A stretch of DNA of 38,541 bases from Planctomycetota bacterium. GTDB taxonomy: Bacteria > Planctomycetota > Phycisphaerae > Phycisphaerales > SM1A02. Shown in pieces: positions 17,351-25,090 of this stretch. The translations under genes and the position numbers were made by a program. The stretch spans positions 1 through 38,541 of the forward strand of contig JADFNO010000015.1 in assembly GCA_022563315.1 (NCBI GenBank), written 5' to 3'. Positions within the stretch are counted from its first letter, which is position 1. Every line of letters begins with the position of its first letter. The notes under the pieces are model-generated. The model had not been told where the DNA came from. It ran no database searches and was given only the letters and a program-made list of their open reading frames with translations.

Positions 17351-17425
17351 CGGGCTGTAGCGCAGCTTGGTTAGCGCGTCTGACTGGGGGTCAGAAGGTC
17401 GGCGGTTCGAATCCGCCCAGCCCGA
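17351..17425 (+). tRNA. tRNA-Pro (anticodon GGG)
   Basis: A 75-nt cloverleaf. The acceptor CGGGCTG pairs with CAGCCCG, the D-arm is GCGC...GCGC, and the anticodon stem TCTGA/TCAGA encloses CTGGGGG, giving anticodon GGG for CCC/CCT. The T-arm is GGCGG TTCGAAT CCGCC and the discriminator is A. CCA is not encoded. It lies 89 bases after tRNA-Ser on the same strand, probably one transcript. Confidence 0.95.
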
Positions 17426-17434
17426 TTGCGGCAC

Positions 17435-17509
17435 TGTAAAGCCGGCGATGGCATCGCCGGGGAACTGCACCAACCGTCCTACCCCGGCGATGCCATCGCC
17501 GGCTTTACA
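17435..17509. repeat. Palindromic repeat family B, inverted pair
   Basis: Two arms of 28 bases (17435-17462 and 17482-17509) form a perfect inverted repeat around a 19-base loop. Each arm contains the near-perfect palindrome CCGGCGATGGCATCGCCGG or its complement and begins or ends in TGTAAAG/CTTTACA. The unit sits ten bases after tRNA-Pro and 21 bases before the transposase start, so it is the upstream flank of that element. Confidence 0.93.
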
Positions 17510-17530
17510 CAGATTGTGTAAAGTCTTCTC

Positions 17531-18058
17531 ATGCCGCGAACACTTGGGTATCACTATGTGAAATCCGGCTACGGCTTGTGGTTGCCCGGTGATGCTCGTG
17601 GTTCTTGGTCGGAGGCGTGGGACGATCAAATCGGTTTTACCGAGCCGCACACGTTGAATCCGGGCGATCCGGTACGTCAGCGCATGGCCCATGAGCGAAT
17701 GAAGCACCAACCGGTCCGACTCGATGCCACAATGATCGCCGCAGTTGTTGGCGAGATCGACCGATGCGCGGCGTCATCCCCATGGCAAATCGCCGCAGCA
17801 AGCATCGAGTCGACGCACATGCACTTGCTTATCACCTACAGCGGCCTTGATATCAAACGCACCGTCAAATGGCTCGCGCAACAGACAACCAAGGCTGTGC
17901 ATCGTCATACCAATCACGTTGGCCCGGTTTGGTGCCAGGGATATTGGTGCAGCTACGTCTTCGATACAGCCTACTGGACGAATCTGGTTCAATACATCCA
18001 GAGGCACAATCTGCGTCACCGCGAATCCGCCCAACCGTATTCAGTCCTCGCCCTGTAA
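17531..18058 (+). CDS. Y1 (HUH) transposase of the IS200/RAYT type, family B
   Basis: 175-residue single-domain transposase of the Y1/HUH superfamily. The metal-binding motif is HMH at residues 96-98 (IESTHMHLLITYSG), and the likely nucleophile is Tyr155 in LVQYIQRHN. The N-terminus has GYGLWLPGDARGSWSEAWDD. Such enzymes nick and join single-stranded DNA at hairpins. No terminal inverted repeats or second ORF are visible. Instead, matching palindromes lie on both sides (17435-17509 and 18054-18079), as expected for a REP-associated single-copy gene. The TAA stop falls within the downstream palindrome copy. The ATG at 17531 is the first start after the upstream palindromes. Domesticated function is inferred, not shown. 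Confidence 0.85.
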   Translation: MPRTLGYHYVKSGYGLWLPGDARGSWSEAWDDQIGFTEPHTLNPGDPVRQRMAHERMKHQPVRLDATMIAAVVGEIDRCAASSPWQIAAASIESTHMHLLITYSGLDIKRTVKWLAQQTTKAVHRHTNHVGPVWCQGYWCSYVFDTAYWTNLVQYIQRHNLRHRESAQPYSVLAL

Positions 18059-18079
18059 CCCCGGCGATGGCATCGCCGG
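18054..18079 (+). repeat. Palindromic repeat family B, downstream copy
   Basis: A 26-base copy matching the left arm at 17435-17460 in 24 positions. It contains CCGGCGATGGCATCGCCGG at 18061-18079. It begins TGTAA, and the TAA (18056-18058) is the stop codon of the transposase. Confidence 0.9.
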
Positions 18080-18195
18080 TCTCTACTCCACCGGCAAACT
18101 CCTAAAGTGCCAGTCTGCCGAACCGATCGGCACGGCGTTTGCGTTCTTCGTTCAGCATGGCATTGGCCACGCTTTACTGAACTCTTCAATCAACT

Positions 18196-18630
18196 GTTAG
18201 GCACACTCCAAGGTACCGGCCATGACTACCCAGCGCGACATCCGCGGATATCTGAAGTCCATCCCGAAATCGACACGCAGAGCCCTTCGCTCTGACGCCA
18301 TTTGCTCGACGTATGGTCCATTCTCCGTGGTAGTCTGCTGGGGTCTCGCCACGGTCGTGGCGATGTTCGGGGCTGCACCTGGTGTCCCCCTCATCGGCAC
18401 GTCCATCGTTTCTGCCCTCTGGGTCCTTCCCGGTATGGCTTTGGGCGTAACCGTCGGCTTCGCGCTCACCCGGTGGTTGGGCAACCGGGCGGTGCGTCAA
18501 TTCCTCACGCACATCTGCGCCAATGGACACCTCCCTTACTGCCCCGCTTGCCGTTACGACCTACGAGCAACACACACGCCCCAGTGCCCGAAGTGTGGCT
18601 GCCCCGTCGTCATACCGGAGGGTGCCTAAC
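18196..18630 (+). other. Possible integron-like cassette boundaries
   Basis: GTTAGGCAC (18196-18204) and its exact inverse GTGCCTAAC (18622-18630) bracket one small gene. These match the integron core consensus GTTRRRY and inverse core RYYYAAC. The gene starts 18 bases after the first site and its TAA stop lies inside the second, both typical of gene cassettes. Against this, no complete attC hairpin ending in another GTTRRRY was found downstream, and there is no integrase in the window. Confidence 0.3.
18222..18629 (+). CDS. Small membrane protein with C-terminal zinc ribbon
   Basis: 135 residues with two hydrophobic helices (about 33-53 and 58-82) and then a C-terminal zinc ribbon CPACRYDL...CPKCGCP (Cys107, 110, 122 and 125). 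The CxxCRYDLR form is familiar from small membrane proteins of planctomycetes. It resembles the ribbon of the gene at 7823-8443, though the order of helices and ribbon differs. No clear Shine-Dalgarno sequence precedes the ATG. It stands alone on the plus strand between the family B transposase and a long stretch without genes, and it is bracketed by integron-like core sequences. No function assigned. Confidence 0.65.
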   Translation: MTTQRDIRGYLKSIPKSTRRALRSDAICSTYGPFSVVVCWGLATVVAMFGAAPGVPLIGTSIVSALWVLPGMALGVTVGFALTRWLGNRAVRQFLTHICANGHLPYCPACRYDLRATHTPQCPKCGCPVVIPEGA

Positions 18631-19446
18631 CATTCGCTGCCCCTCTCGGTCCACCCGTCGCGCAGCAAGGGGATCCGCTCGCCGCGGCGGCTGCTTTGCC
18701 GGCCGCTACGACGTATTGCGTTTGGGCGGTGGCGAGCGTAGGGCGCGCAAGATCGCGTCGCGCGTCCAGCGCTGTGGGTCGCCGTGGGACGGCCTCCGGG
18801 CCGCGACGCTGCACAGGAGGATGGCCAGGCGAGATCGCAGCACCGTCGGCGCCGACGAGCGAGCTGGTCGCCGCTGCCATGGCCCGACCGCCCAACACGC
18901 CCACCATGGACGAGCCCCTCACGGCTCGGCTCGCTCGCCGCGGCTGACCCGCCTTGGGCCCGCCCCGCCCCGCCCGGCCGCTCCCGGATTGGTTTCACGG
19001 TGTCAGCTGGGATTTCTCCGAGGACCACAGCCAGTTCACGGTAGAAACGCACAATCGTCTCCGTATCCAGCCTCACTAGGGAAAACCCTGGCGAACAAGG
19101 TAAAACCCTGGCCTTCGGTCAGCCACCGAGACATTTTGCCGTCGTAACGTCCCCTGCGAGACCCCAGCGCTCGCCGACAACGGCGCCCCCCGGAACCAGC
19201 GCCGCCGTCCGGGCTGCTCAAAACAAAAGAAGATGTGATCCGACCGATTCACGTTGGCTTAGGCGATCACGAATTGATCTTTTTATGAACACATTTAGAT
19301 CATAGGCAGTGTACGTCGCCTCGCGCAAATGGCAAGCAATAATGTGACCCGGCCCTGATCACGTCGCGCGCGTCGCGTTCCTCGCCACCGTTGGCAGGGC
19401 GCCCAGAGGTGGTGCAGGGCGGTTATGTGGATGTGACCGGGAAGTC
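18631..19446. other. 816-base stretch without a convincing gene
   Basis: All six frames contain open stretches, but composition is GC-skewed and repetitive (CGCCCCGCCCCGCCCGGCC near 18960) and none has a good start plus protein-like sequence. A minus-strand frame beginning near 19076 (MRLDTETIVRFYREL) looks protein-like for about 30 residues and then decays, so a gene remnant is possible. AAAACCCTGGC occurs twice within 35 bases (about 19082-19112). A more AT-rich island at 19215-19310 holds TTGATC, 16 bases, then TAGATC, with TGATCT/AGATCA as an inverted repeat. This is a weak candidate promoter or operator for the next gene. Confidence 0.45.
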
Positions 19447-19878
19447 ATGGCAATTCCTTCTGTCCGCGAAGATGACTGGGATCGGCTGGCGCTTCAGGTG
19501 CCGGCGGCGCTGGTGAAACAGTTCCGCGAGCTTGCGCATACCGAGGAGCGTCAGCGCGGGGTGAAGCTGGCCGGCACCGCGGCGGTCGCGCTGTGGGTGG
19601 GGCTGCCCGGGACGGTCCGCGCATCGTTGTTGGATTGGGCGTCGCGGGTGGAGCGCGATCCCAAGTTGGCAGAATCACCGGAAGCAGCGGCGATCGTTTT
19701 CGCCACGATCCTTCGGTCACTCATCGAACTTCGCGGCGCCGACGCGCCCGCGGAAACCGACGCCGACCAACCCCAACCGCCCGAGGACACCGGCTGGTTC
19801 GTCGATCGAATTCTCGACCCACAAATCTTGTTGCCCAAGGATAAACGAGGCAAAGAATCAAAGGCCGGCACCGCCTGA
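19447..19878 (+). CDS. Hypothetical protein
   Basis: 143 residues, soluble, no signal peptide or membrane segment. The sequence starts MAIPSVREDDWDRLALQVP and has a helical core (ALVKQFRELAHTEERQ, then VRASLLDWASRVERDPKLAE) and an acidic Pro-rich tail before a C-terminal GWFVDRILDPQ segment and a basic end. Codon use matches the neighbours. GGGAAG lies just before the ATG but closer than usual. No family recognised and no operon partner; the next genes downstream are on the other strand. Confidence 0.55.
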   Translation: MAIPSVREDDWDRLALQVPAALVKQFRELAHTEERQRGVKLAGTAAVALWVGLPGTVRASLLDWASRVERDPKLAESPEAAAIVFATILRSLIELRGADAPAETDADQPQPPEDTGWFVDRILDPQILLPKDKRGKESKAGTA

Positions 19879-20001
19879 CATTCGTTCGCCGACACGCTGC
19901 GCATTCGTTGCGGTCATCGCCCCGATCGGATCACCCCCGACCTCTGGGCGCGGCAGTATGCATATCAAGCGGTGAGTCAAAACCTTATGCGGGCGTAGAA
20001 A

Positions 20002-20023
20002 CCCACGGGCTCGAGCCCGTGGG
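20002..20023. repeat. Perfect 22-bp palindrome, family C
   Basis: CCCACGGGCTC followed directly by its complement GAGCCCGTGGG. It is a self-complementary REP-like element with no loop, in the gap between the hypothetical gene and the 3' end of the YkgJ-type gene. Single copy in this window; possibly a terminator for either flank. Confidence 0.75.
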
Positions 20024-20118
20024 CTTCAGCGGATCATGCCGGGGGTAAATCTCGTTCGCCGCACCGCGTGAGACCATGTGTGTCACCAGGGAGGTTCAGC
20101 GGCGAGCGATGCTCACGC

Positions 20119-20583
20119 TCATTCCGGCGTTGTGTCGCGCATGATTCGGATCTGTGTAACCGGCACGCGCTGACCGCTGTCCATCCCCGGGCAGGGCGTT
20201 TGGCGTTTGACATCTTCCCAGGCCTGGGGGGTCGTGAGGTTTTCCGGCCAGAACGGCCAGGTGCGACATTGCGCCGGCCGGGCGCCATAGATCGAGCAGA
20301 GCGCCTTGCCCGGCTCGGACTTGCGATCCAAAAAGATGCAGTCATACCCGTGCTCGGTCTTGTGTTCGACGAGCGACCATCGGCCGCGCAGTTTGCGCGC
20401 ATAACGATCGACAAATGTCCGCTGACCGAGTTTGAAGTGCTTCGCCATCTGCGCGATATCGTCATCGGTAATCCAGACATAGCCCGCTGGGCCCGTGCAA
20501 CAGTTACCACACTGGGTACAGGTAAACCGCAATCCGTCGGCGTACCACTGGTGGTTGTGCGATGTCGAAGATCGTTCAGTCAT
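20119..20583 (-). CDS. YkgJ-type cysteine-cluster protein
   Basis: 154 residues from the ATG at 20583. It has the family pattern CxxCGxCC (Cys22, 25, 28 and 29), followed by Cys82, Cys96, Cys106 (RPAQCRTWPFWP) and Cys131. Such proteins bind zinc or an iron-sulfur cluster; the biochemical role is not established. The start is chosen because it lies just before the cluster and overlaps the stop of the upstream gene by eight bases (ATGACTGA), so the two are co-translated. The frame remains open further upstream but only over the other gene. Confidence 0.85.
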   Translation of the reverse strand: MTERSSTSHNHQWYADGLRFTCTQCGNCCTGPAGYVWITDDDIAQMAKHFKLGQRTFVDRYARKLRGRWSLVEHKTEHGYDCIFLDRKSEPGKALCSIYGARPAQCRTWPFWPENLTTPQAWEDVKRQTPCPGMDSGQRVPVTQIRIMRDTTPE

Positions 20584-21565
20584 GCCTGGCTTGGTCCGGC
20601 GGGGCGATCCACGGTTCGACCTGCACGAGATGGACCTCGGCTTCACGGCGCTTGGGCGGAAGATCGGCAAGCTCGTCCGGCCGCTCATCGAACGCAACAC
20701 GATCCACGGCAAAGATTTCCGCCAGCCGCCACTGGGGACGGCTGTTCAGCGCCTCGTCGATCAATTCATCCAGTTGATCCAGAGAATCGGCGGTCGCCCA
20801 GAGGACGATATCCGCGCCTCGGCTCGGATCGCCCGCGGCATCGTCCACGCCTACGACGGCCCGCCAGAGGGTGAAGCCGAGATTCCGTCCGGCGTCATCG
20901 ACGTTGGTATGCAGATCGACGTCCAGTTCGAGCCGCCAGTCGTATCGAAGTTCAAGCAGCAGATCGTCAAGGTCCAGCGCGTCGTCATCGTCGTGTTGGA
21001 TCACCGAGCGGATCTGCGACGTGGACACGGCTTGCTCATCGTCGTCCGCCCAGGTCTGCGGCACCTCCTCCAGGTCGAAACGGTCGAGCATCGCCTCGAC
21101 CTGATCGCGCAGCGGCAACGGCGCGATGATCGAGAGCCCCTTCCACTGGTCGAGAAACACCTCGATGAAGGGATCCTCACTGTTGGCGCCGGCCCCGAGC
21201 GCGGCGTCCTCCAAGAGGACGGTCTCGAAGCGCCGCCAGGTCCGGAGGAAGTCGCGGACCGCCACCGGCTCATGGCCGACGTAGATGTCCACGGCGCGAT
21301 ATGCATCGCGGGAACTGATCTCGACGATGCCGAGCACTTGCTCCGGCAGCAGCTCAAAGGCCCGGTGCAGGATGGGTGCGATCCGTTCGTGGGACACGAC
21401 GACGTGGAAGGTATAGGTATCGGATTCGTCGTCCCGCGGCGTGTTGTACGCGATGGTGTAGCCTTGCGTGGGCGGCTGAATGCCCCCGGGGACAATCCCC
21501 AGGGGAAAGGCGAAGCCGTCGAGGACGGCTCGCTGCAGGCCGGTACCCAGCCTCAATTGCCTCAT
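20576..21565 (-). CDS. Acidic protein of unknown function
   Basis: 329 residues, highly acidic (DDDEQAVST, QHDDDDALDLDDLLLEL), no signal peptide or membrane segment. The N-terminal half reads YTIAYNTPRDDESDTYTFHVVVSHERIAPILHRAFELLP and then AVDIYVGHEPVAVRDFLRTW. The second half mixes beta strands with a D/E-rich loop. A conserved-looking WRAVVGVDDAAGDPSRGADIVLW segment follows. No catalytic motif recognised. Translational coupling with the Cys-cluster gene suggests a shared role, perhaps metal handling, but that is speculation. ATG at 21565 is preferred to the adjacent TTG. (Quoted segments are read in pieces from the translation.). Confidence 0.7.
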   Translation of the reverse strand: MRQLRLGTGLQRAVLDGFAFPLGIVPGGIQPPTQGYTIAYNTPRDDESDTYTFHVVVSHERIAPILHRAFELLPEQVLGIVEISSRDAYRAVDIYVGHEPVAVRDFLRTWRRFETVLLEDAALGAGANSEDPFIEVFLDQWKGLSIIAPLPLRDQVEAMLDRFDLEEVPQTWADDDEQAVSTSQIRSVIQHDDDDALDLDDLLLELRYDWRLELDVDLHTNVDDAGRNLGFTLWRAVVGVDDAAGDPSRGADIVLWATADSLDQLDELIDEALNSRPQWRLAEIFAVDRVAFDERPDELADLPPKRREAEVHLVQVEPWIAPPDQARHD

Positions 21566-21685
21566 CAAGAGATCATCGTAGCCCGGGACTGAACATCAGG
21601 CCGCGCCGGGCTCGTCGGTCCCTTGAGGCAGGCAGGCGGTCATGTATCATCCGCCCCATCCTCGAGCCAGCACAAGGGGCAACGC

Positions 21686-23101
21686 ATGGCCGAACAACGA
21701 GCACAATGGGGCAGCCGGTTGGGATTCATCCTCGCCGCGGCGGGATCAGCGGTGGGCCTGGGCAATATCTGGAAGTTCCCCTACATCACCGGCGAGAACG
21801 GTGGCGGGTGGTTCGTTCTGATCTATCTGATGTGCATTGCGTTCGTGGGCTTGCCCATCATGATGGCGGAGATCCTCATTGGGCGCACTGCTCAGAACTC
21901 GCCCGTGGGGGCATTTCGCACTTTGTCGAGACCGGGCAGCCCCTGGCTGGGGGTGGGCTGGCTGGGCGTGGCGGCTGCGTTCGTCATCCTCTCCTACTAC
22001 AGCGTCGTCGCCGGCTGGGCCATGCACTACACCTGGATCTCGCTGACCGAAACGTTCACCGGCAAGAGTCCAGAGCAGATTGGCGACACCTTCGACGCAC
22101 TCTTTGAGAGCCCCAAGCTCAACCTCTTCTGGCACACGTTGTTCATGGCGATCACCATCGGCATCGTCATGGCCGGCGTCCGCAGGGGCCTCGAACTGTG
22201 CGCGAAGATCCTGATGCCCACGTTGTTTCTCCTGCTGCTTGTCCTTTTCCTTTACGCCACGACGACCGACGGGTTCGGCAAGGCGTTTACATTTATCTTC
22301 GCCCCTAATGCCGAGAAGTTGACCCCCGCCGGCGTCCTGGAGGCGCTTGGGCACAGTTTCTTCACGCTCAGCCTGGGCATGGGAGCGATGATCACCTACG
22401 GCAGCTATTTGAAGCGCGAAGATGACCTCGTCGCCGCGTCGATCACGGTGAGCGTGCTGGATACGACGGTGGCGCTGCTCGCGTGCCTGATGTTGTTTCC
22501 GATCATTTTCACCGTGGGTCTAGAGCCCGCCGCTGGACCCGGGCTGGTGTTCATCAGCATTCCGATCGCCTTCGCACAAATGCCCGGCGGAGCGCTCTTG
22601 GCGCCGACGTTCTTCGTTCTCCTGACGTTCGCCGCCCTGACCAGTGCCATTTCCTTACTCGAGGTTGCCGTCAGTTACTTCATTGACGAACGAGGCTGGC
22701 ACCGAGTCAAAGCCACACTCGTCTGCGGCGGCTCGATTCTCGTAATCGGAATCCCCTCGGCCCTGAGCGGCGGGACCAAGCTGTTCGGTGAATCCTTCCA
22801 GAGCTTGACAAAGTATCTGCACGTCAACGAAGGCAAGGGCTTCAACTGGTTTGACTTCTTCGATTACGTGGCGACCAACTGGATGCTGCCGCTGGGCGGG
22901 CTGGGAATCGCCCTCTTCGCGGCCTGGCGGGTCGGCGCTAAGGCGCGCGAAGAAGGATTCAAGGCTGGCACCAAGTTCGCCAAGCTCTACTGGGGATGGG
23001 TCTTACTGCTGCGATTTGTCGTTCCCATCGCGGTCTTACTGGTTTTCCTCAACGCCATCGGCGTGCTTCAAAGGCTGGGTCTGACCGGCAATGGACCCTG
23101 A
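21686..23101 (+). CDS. Sodium-dependent transporter, SNF (NSS) family
   Basis: Neurotransmitter:sodium symporter family (LeuT fold), 471 residues. The unwound TM1 sodium/substrate site is clear in AAGSAVGLGNIWKFPY followed by TGENGGG. About eleven to twelve hydrophobic helices follow, ending near residue 460. These carriers import amino acids or related amines with Na+. The ATG at 21686 has AAGGGG nine bases upstream and starts MAEQRAQWGSRLGF, the normal family N-terminus. It lies 112 bases upstream of the AGCS transporter on the same strand; the two may be co-regulated. Substrate not predictable. Confidence 0.92.
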   Translation: MAEQRAQWGSRLGFILAAAGSAVGLGNIWKFPYITGENGGGWFVLIYLMCIAFVGLPIMMAEILIGRTAQNSPVGAFRTLSRPGSPWLGVGWLGVAAAFVILSYYSVVAGWAMHYTWISLTETFTGKSPEQIGDTFDALFESPKLNLFWHTLFMAITIGIVMAGVRRGLELCAKILMPTLFLLLLVLFLYATTTDGFGKAFTFIFAPNAEKLTPAGVLEALGHSFFTLSLGMGAMITYGSYLKREDDLVAASITVSVLDTTVALLACLMLFPIIFTVGLEPAAGPGLVFISIPIAFAQMPGGALLAPTFFVLLTFAALTSAISLLEVAVSYFIDERGWHRVKATLVCGGSILVIGIPSALSGGTKLFGESFQSLTKYLHVNEGKGFNWFDFFDYVATNWMLPLGGLGIALFAAWRVGAKAREEGFKAGTKFAKLYWGWVLLLRFVVPIAVLLVFLNAIGVLQRLGLTGNGP

Positions 23102-23213
23102 CTTCGCACATCCGTTGGACCGTACTCAGCTCGCCGGGGATTGCACTTGACCACGAAACCGGCCATGATCTGCCGCGATACTCCCGGCCAGACTCCCCTA
23201 CCCCGGAGACGAC

Positions 23214-25004
23214 ATGGACGCACTGAACAATATTCTCGAGCCAATTAACGCCATCATCTGGCACAACTACGTTCTGTACATTGTGCTGGGGGTCGGAGTT
23301 CTTTTTACGATCTGGAGCGGTGTCTGCCAGTTCCGCTCTCTCACGCACGGCGTGTCGGTCACCAGGGGCAAGTACGACAACCCCGACGACCCAGGCGCGA
23401 TCAATCACTTCCAAGCACTCTCTGCGGCGCTCTCAGCGACGGTCGGACTCGGCAACATTGCCGGCGTCGGGGTGGCGGTCGCTTTGGGTGGTCCAGGCGC
23501 CGTCTTCTGGATGTGGATGGTCGGCATCTTCGGCATGGCCATCAAAACCACGGAAGTCACCCTGTCGATGCTTTATCGCAACACCGACGATCCTGACAAC
23601 CCACACGGCGGCCCGATGTTCGTCGCCGCCAAAGCGTTCAAGGAGAAGGGGTGGCCCCGCTTAGGTAAATTCATCGGTGGACTGTTCGTGGCGACGCTCC
23701 TGATCTCCACGATTACCGGCGGCAACATGTTCCAGTCCTGGAGCGTCGGTGAAATCACGGAGAACTACTTCCACGTGCCATCGATTGTTTGCGGGATCGT
23801 CCTCGCGGTGTTGGTCGCCGCAGTCATCATCGGCGGGATCAAGCGAATCGGCGCGGTCGCCGGCCGCATCGTTCCAATCATGTGTGGGCTGTATCTCGTC
23901 GCCGCGGTCATTGTCTTGATCATGAACTTTGGGGAAATCCCCGCCATGCTCAAGCTGATCGTTGTTGAAGCGTTTAGTCCGTCAGAGGCGCAAGGGGCGT
24001 TCCTGGGTGGAACTGCGGGCTACGCACTTCTCTGGGGAATGAAGCGAGCGCTCTTTTCCAGTGAGGCTGGTCAAGGCTCGTCTCCGATCGCTCACTCCGC
24101 GGCAAAGACGGACGAGCCGGTCCGAGAAGGCGTCGTGGCCGGACTCGAGCCCTTCATCGATACGCTCGTCGTTTGCACGCTCACCGCGATGGTGATCCTC
24201 ACCACCGGCGCGTATAACCGAGGCCCGGAAGCGAATTTCGAAAGTTCTATGTTCGTCCGCGTGGCTACGGTGGATTTGGATTCCGATGGAATTCAAGACA
24301 CCGATTCGAAGGATGTCCCGCTTTGGACGATCGAAAGTTCGGTCATCCCTCCACGAAACCAAGAAGCTCGTAATACTTCAGGCCCCTGGGCCGGGGACGA
24401 GGACGTGTTCATCCTCGTTCATGGAGACCCAGATTCCAACACAGGCCACGACCTGCATCGCATGGGGGGCAGGATTCAACTGGACGAAGACGGTAACGCT
24501 GTTGCCGCGTGGAAAACAAACTTCGCCTCAGCGATCCGACCGACGCTTGCCCATGATGATGGTCGCATTTACGTGGACTATCCCGGGCCATCGTTGACCG
24601 GACACGCCTTCGATCGGGCCATCCCCGGTCTGGGCAAGTGGCTCGTCACGCTTGCGGCCTGGCTCTTTGCGCTTTCGACCATGATCTCGTGGAGCTACTA
24701 CGGCGAACAGGGGGTGGTTTTCCTCTTCGGAGACAAAGCCGTATTCACCTACAAAGTCATCTACTGCATCATGATCGTCGTGGCCGCATCTGGGTTCATT
24801 CAGACTGATAAGGAACTGGACAATCTCACCGCGCTGGGAACCGGCGTCATGCTCTGGGCCAACATCCCGATCATGTTGATCTTCGGTTCGATCGCGATGA
24901 AGGCCTACCACACCTATATCGGCAAGCTCAAGCGCGGCGAGTTCCATCCGCATGCCGCTCCGTCGATCACTGATGTAATGGCCGGCAAGGACGGTCGGAA
25001 GTAA
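23214..25004 (+). CDS. Alanine/glycine:cation symporter (AGCS) with large insert
   Basis: AGCS-family importer of alanine or glycine with Na+ or H+. Family motifs are present: QALSAALSATVGLGNIAGVG (65-84), FSSEAGQGSSPIAHSAAKTD (281-300), and late helices around 475-495 and 515-560. At 596 residues it is longer than usual (about 450-500) because residues about 338-463 form a hydrophilic insert between helices. This insert includes DLDSDGIQDTDSKD (354-367), which resembles a calcium-binding Asp-rich loop, followed by a beta-rich segment. The ATG has GGAG five bases before ACGACATG. A 30-bp perfect palindrome follows the stop. With ald in the same window, alanine use is likely. Confidence 0.9.
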   Translation: MDALNNILEPINAIIWHNYVLYIVLGVGVLFTIWSGVCQFRSLTHGVSVTRGKYDNPDDPGAINHFQALSAALSATVGLGNIAGVGVAVALGGPGAVFWMWMVGIFGMAIKTTEVTLSMLYRNTDDPDNPHGGPMFVAAKAFKEKGWPRLGKFIGGLFVATLLISTITGGNMFQSWSVGEITENYFHVPSIVCGIVLAVLVAAVIIGGIKRIGAVAGRIVPIMCGLYLVAAVIVLIMNFGEIPAMLKLIVVEAFSPSEAQGAFLGGTAGYALLWGMKRALFSSEAGQGSSPIAHSAAKTDEPVREGVVAGLEPFIDTLVVCTLTAMVILTTGAYNRGPEANFESSMFVRVATVDLDSDGIQDTDSKDVPLWTIESSVIPPRNQEARNTSGPWAGDEDVFILVHGDPDSNTGHDLHRMGGRIQLDEDGNAVAAWKTNFASAIRPTLAHDDGRIYVDYPGPSLTGHAFDRAIPGLGKWLVTLAAWLFALSTMISWSYYGEQGVVFLFGDKAVFTYKVIYCIMIVVAASGFIQTDKELDNLTALGTGVMLWANIPIMLIFGSIAMKAYHTYIGKLKRGEFHPHAAPSITDVMAGKDGRK

Positions 25005-25027
25005 ACTGGCTCGCGTGATGATCGACG

Positions 25028-25057
25028 AAAGCCCATGCCGTGCACGGCATGGGCTTT
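25028..25057. terminator. Perfect 30-bp palindrome, terminator-like
   Basis: AAAGCCCATGCCGTG is followed directly by its exact complement, giving a 15-bp stem with A-run and T-run ends. Placed 24 bases after the AGCS stop, it can serve as an intrinsic terminator in either direction. It may equally be another REP-like element. The T-run is only three bases. Confidence 0.55.
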
Positions 25058-25090
25058 GGGCTGGGGGCGGCCGGCGAGTATGATGCGCCC

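Noticed and set aside
17435-17509. Simple rho-independent terminator for tRNA-Pro
   Set aside because: The stem is very long, no T-run follows, and the same sequence recurs after the transposase; a REP pair explains it better, although it may also stop transcription.
18561-19076. Minus-strand frame starting MRLDTETIVRFYREL
   Set aside because: Only the first 30 residues look like protein, the rest is Arg/Gly/Ala-rich, and it overlaps the end of the zinc-ribbon gene. Mentioned only as a possible remnant.
20495-21592. 365-codon plus-strand open frame
   Set aside because: It is antisense to the Cys-cluster gene and the acidic gene, whose overlap and motifs are convincing; it has no start signal or family resemblance.
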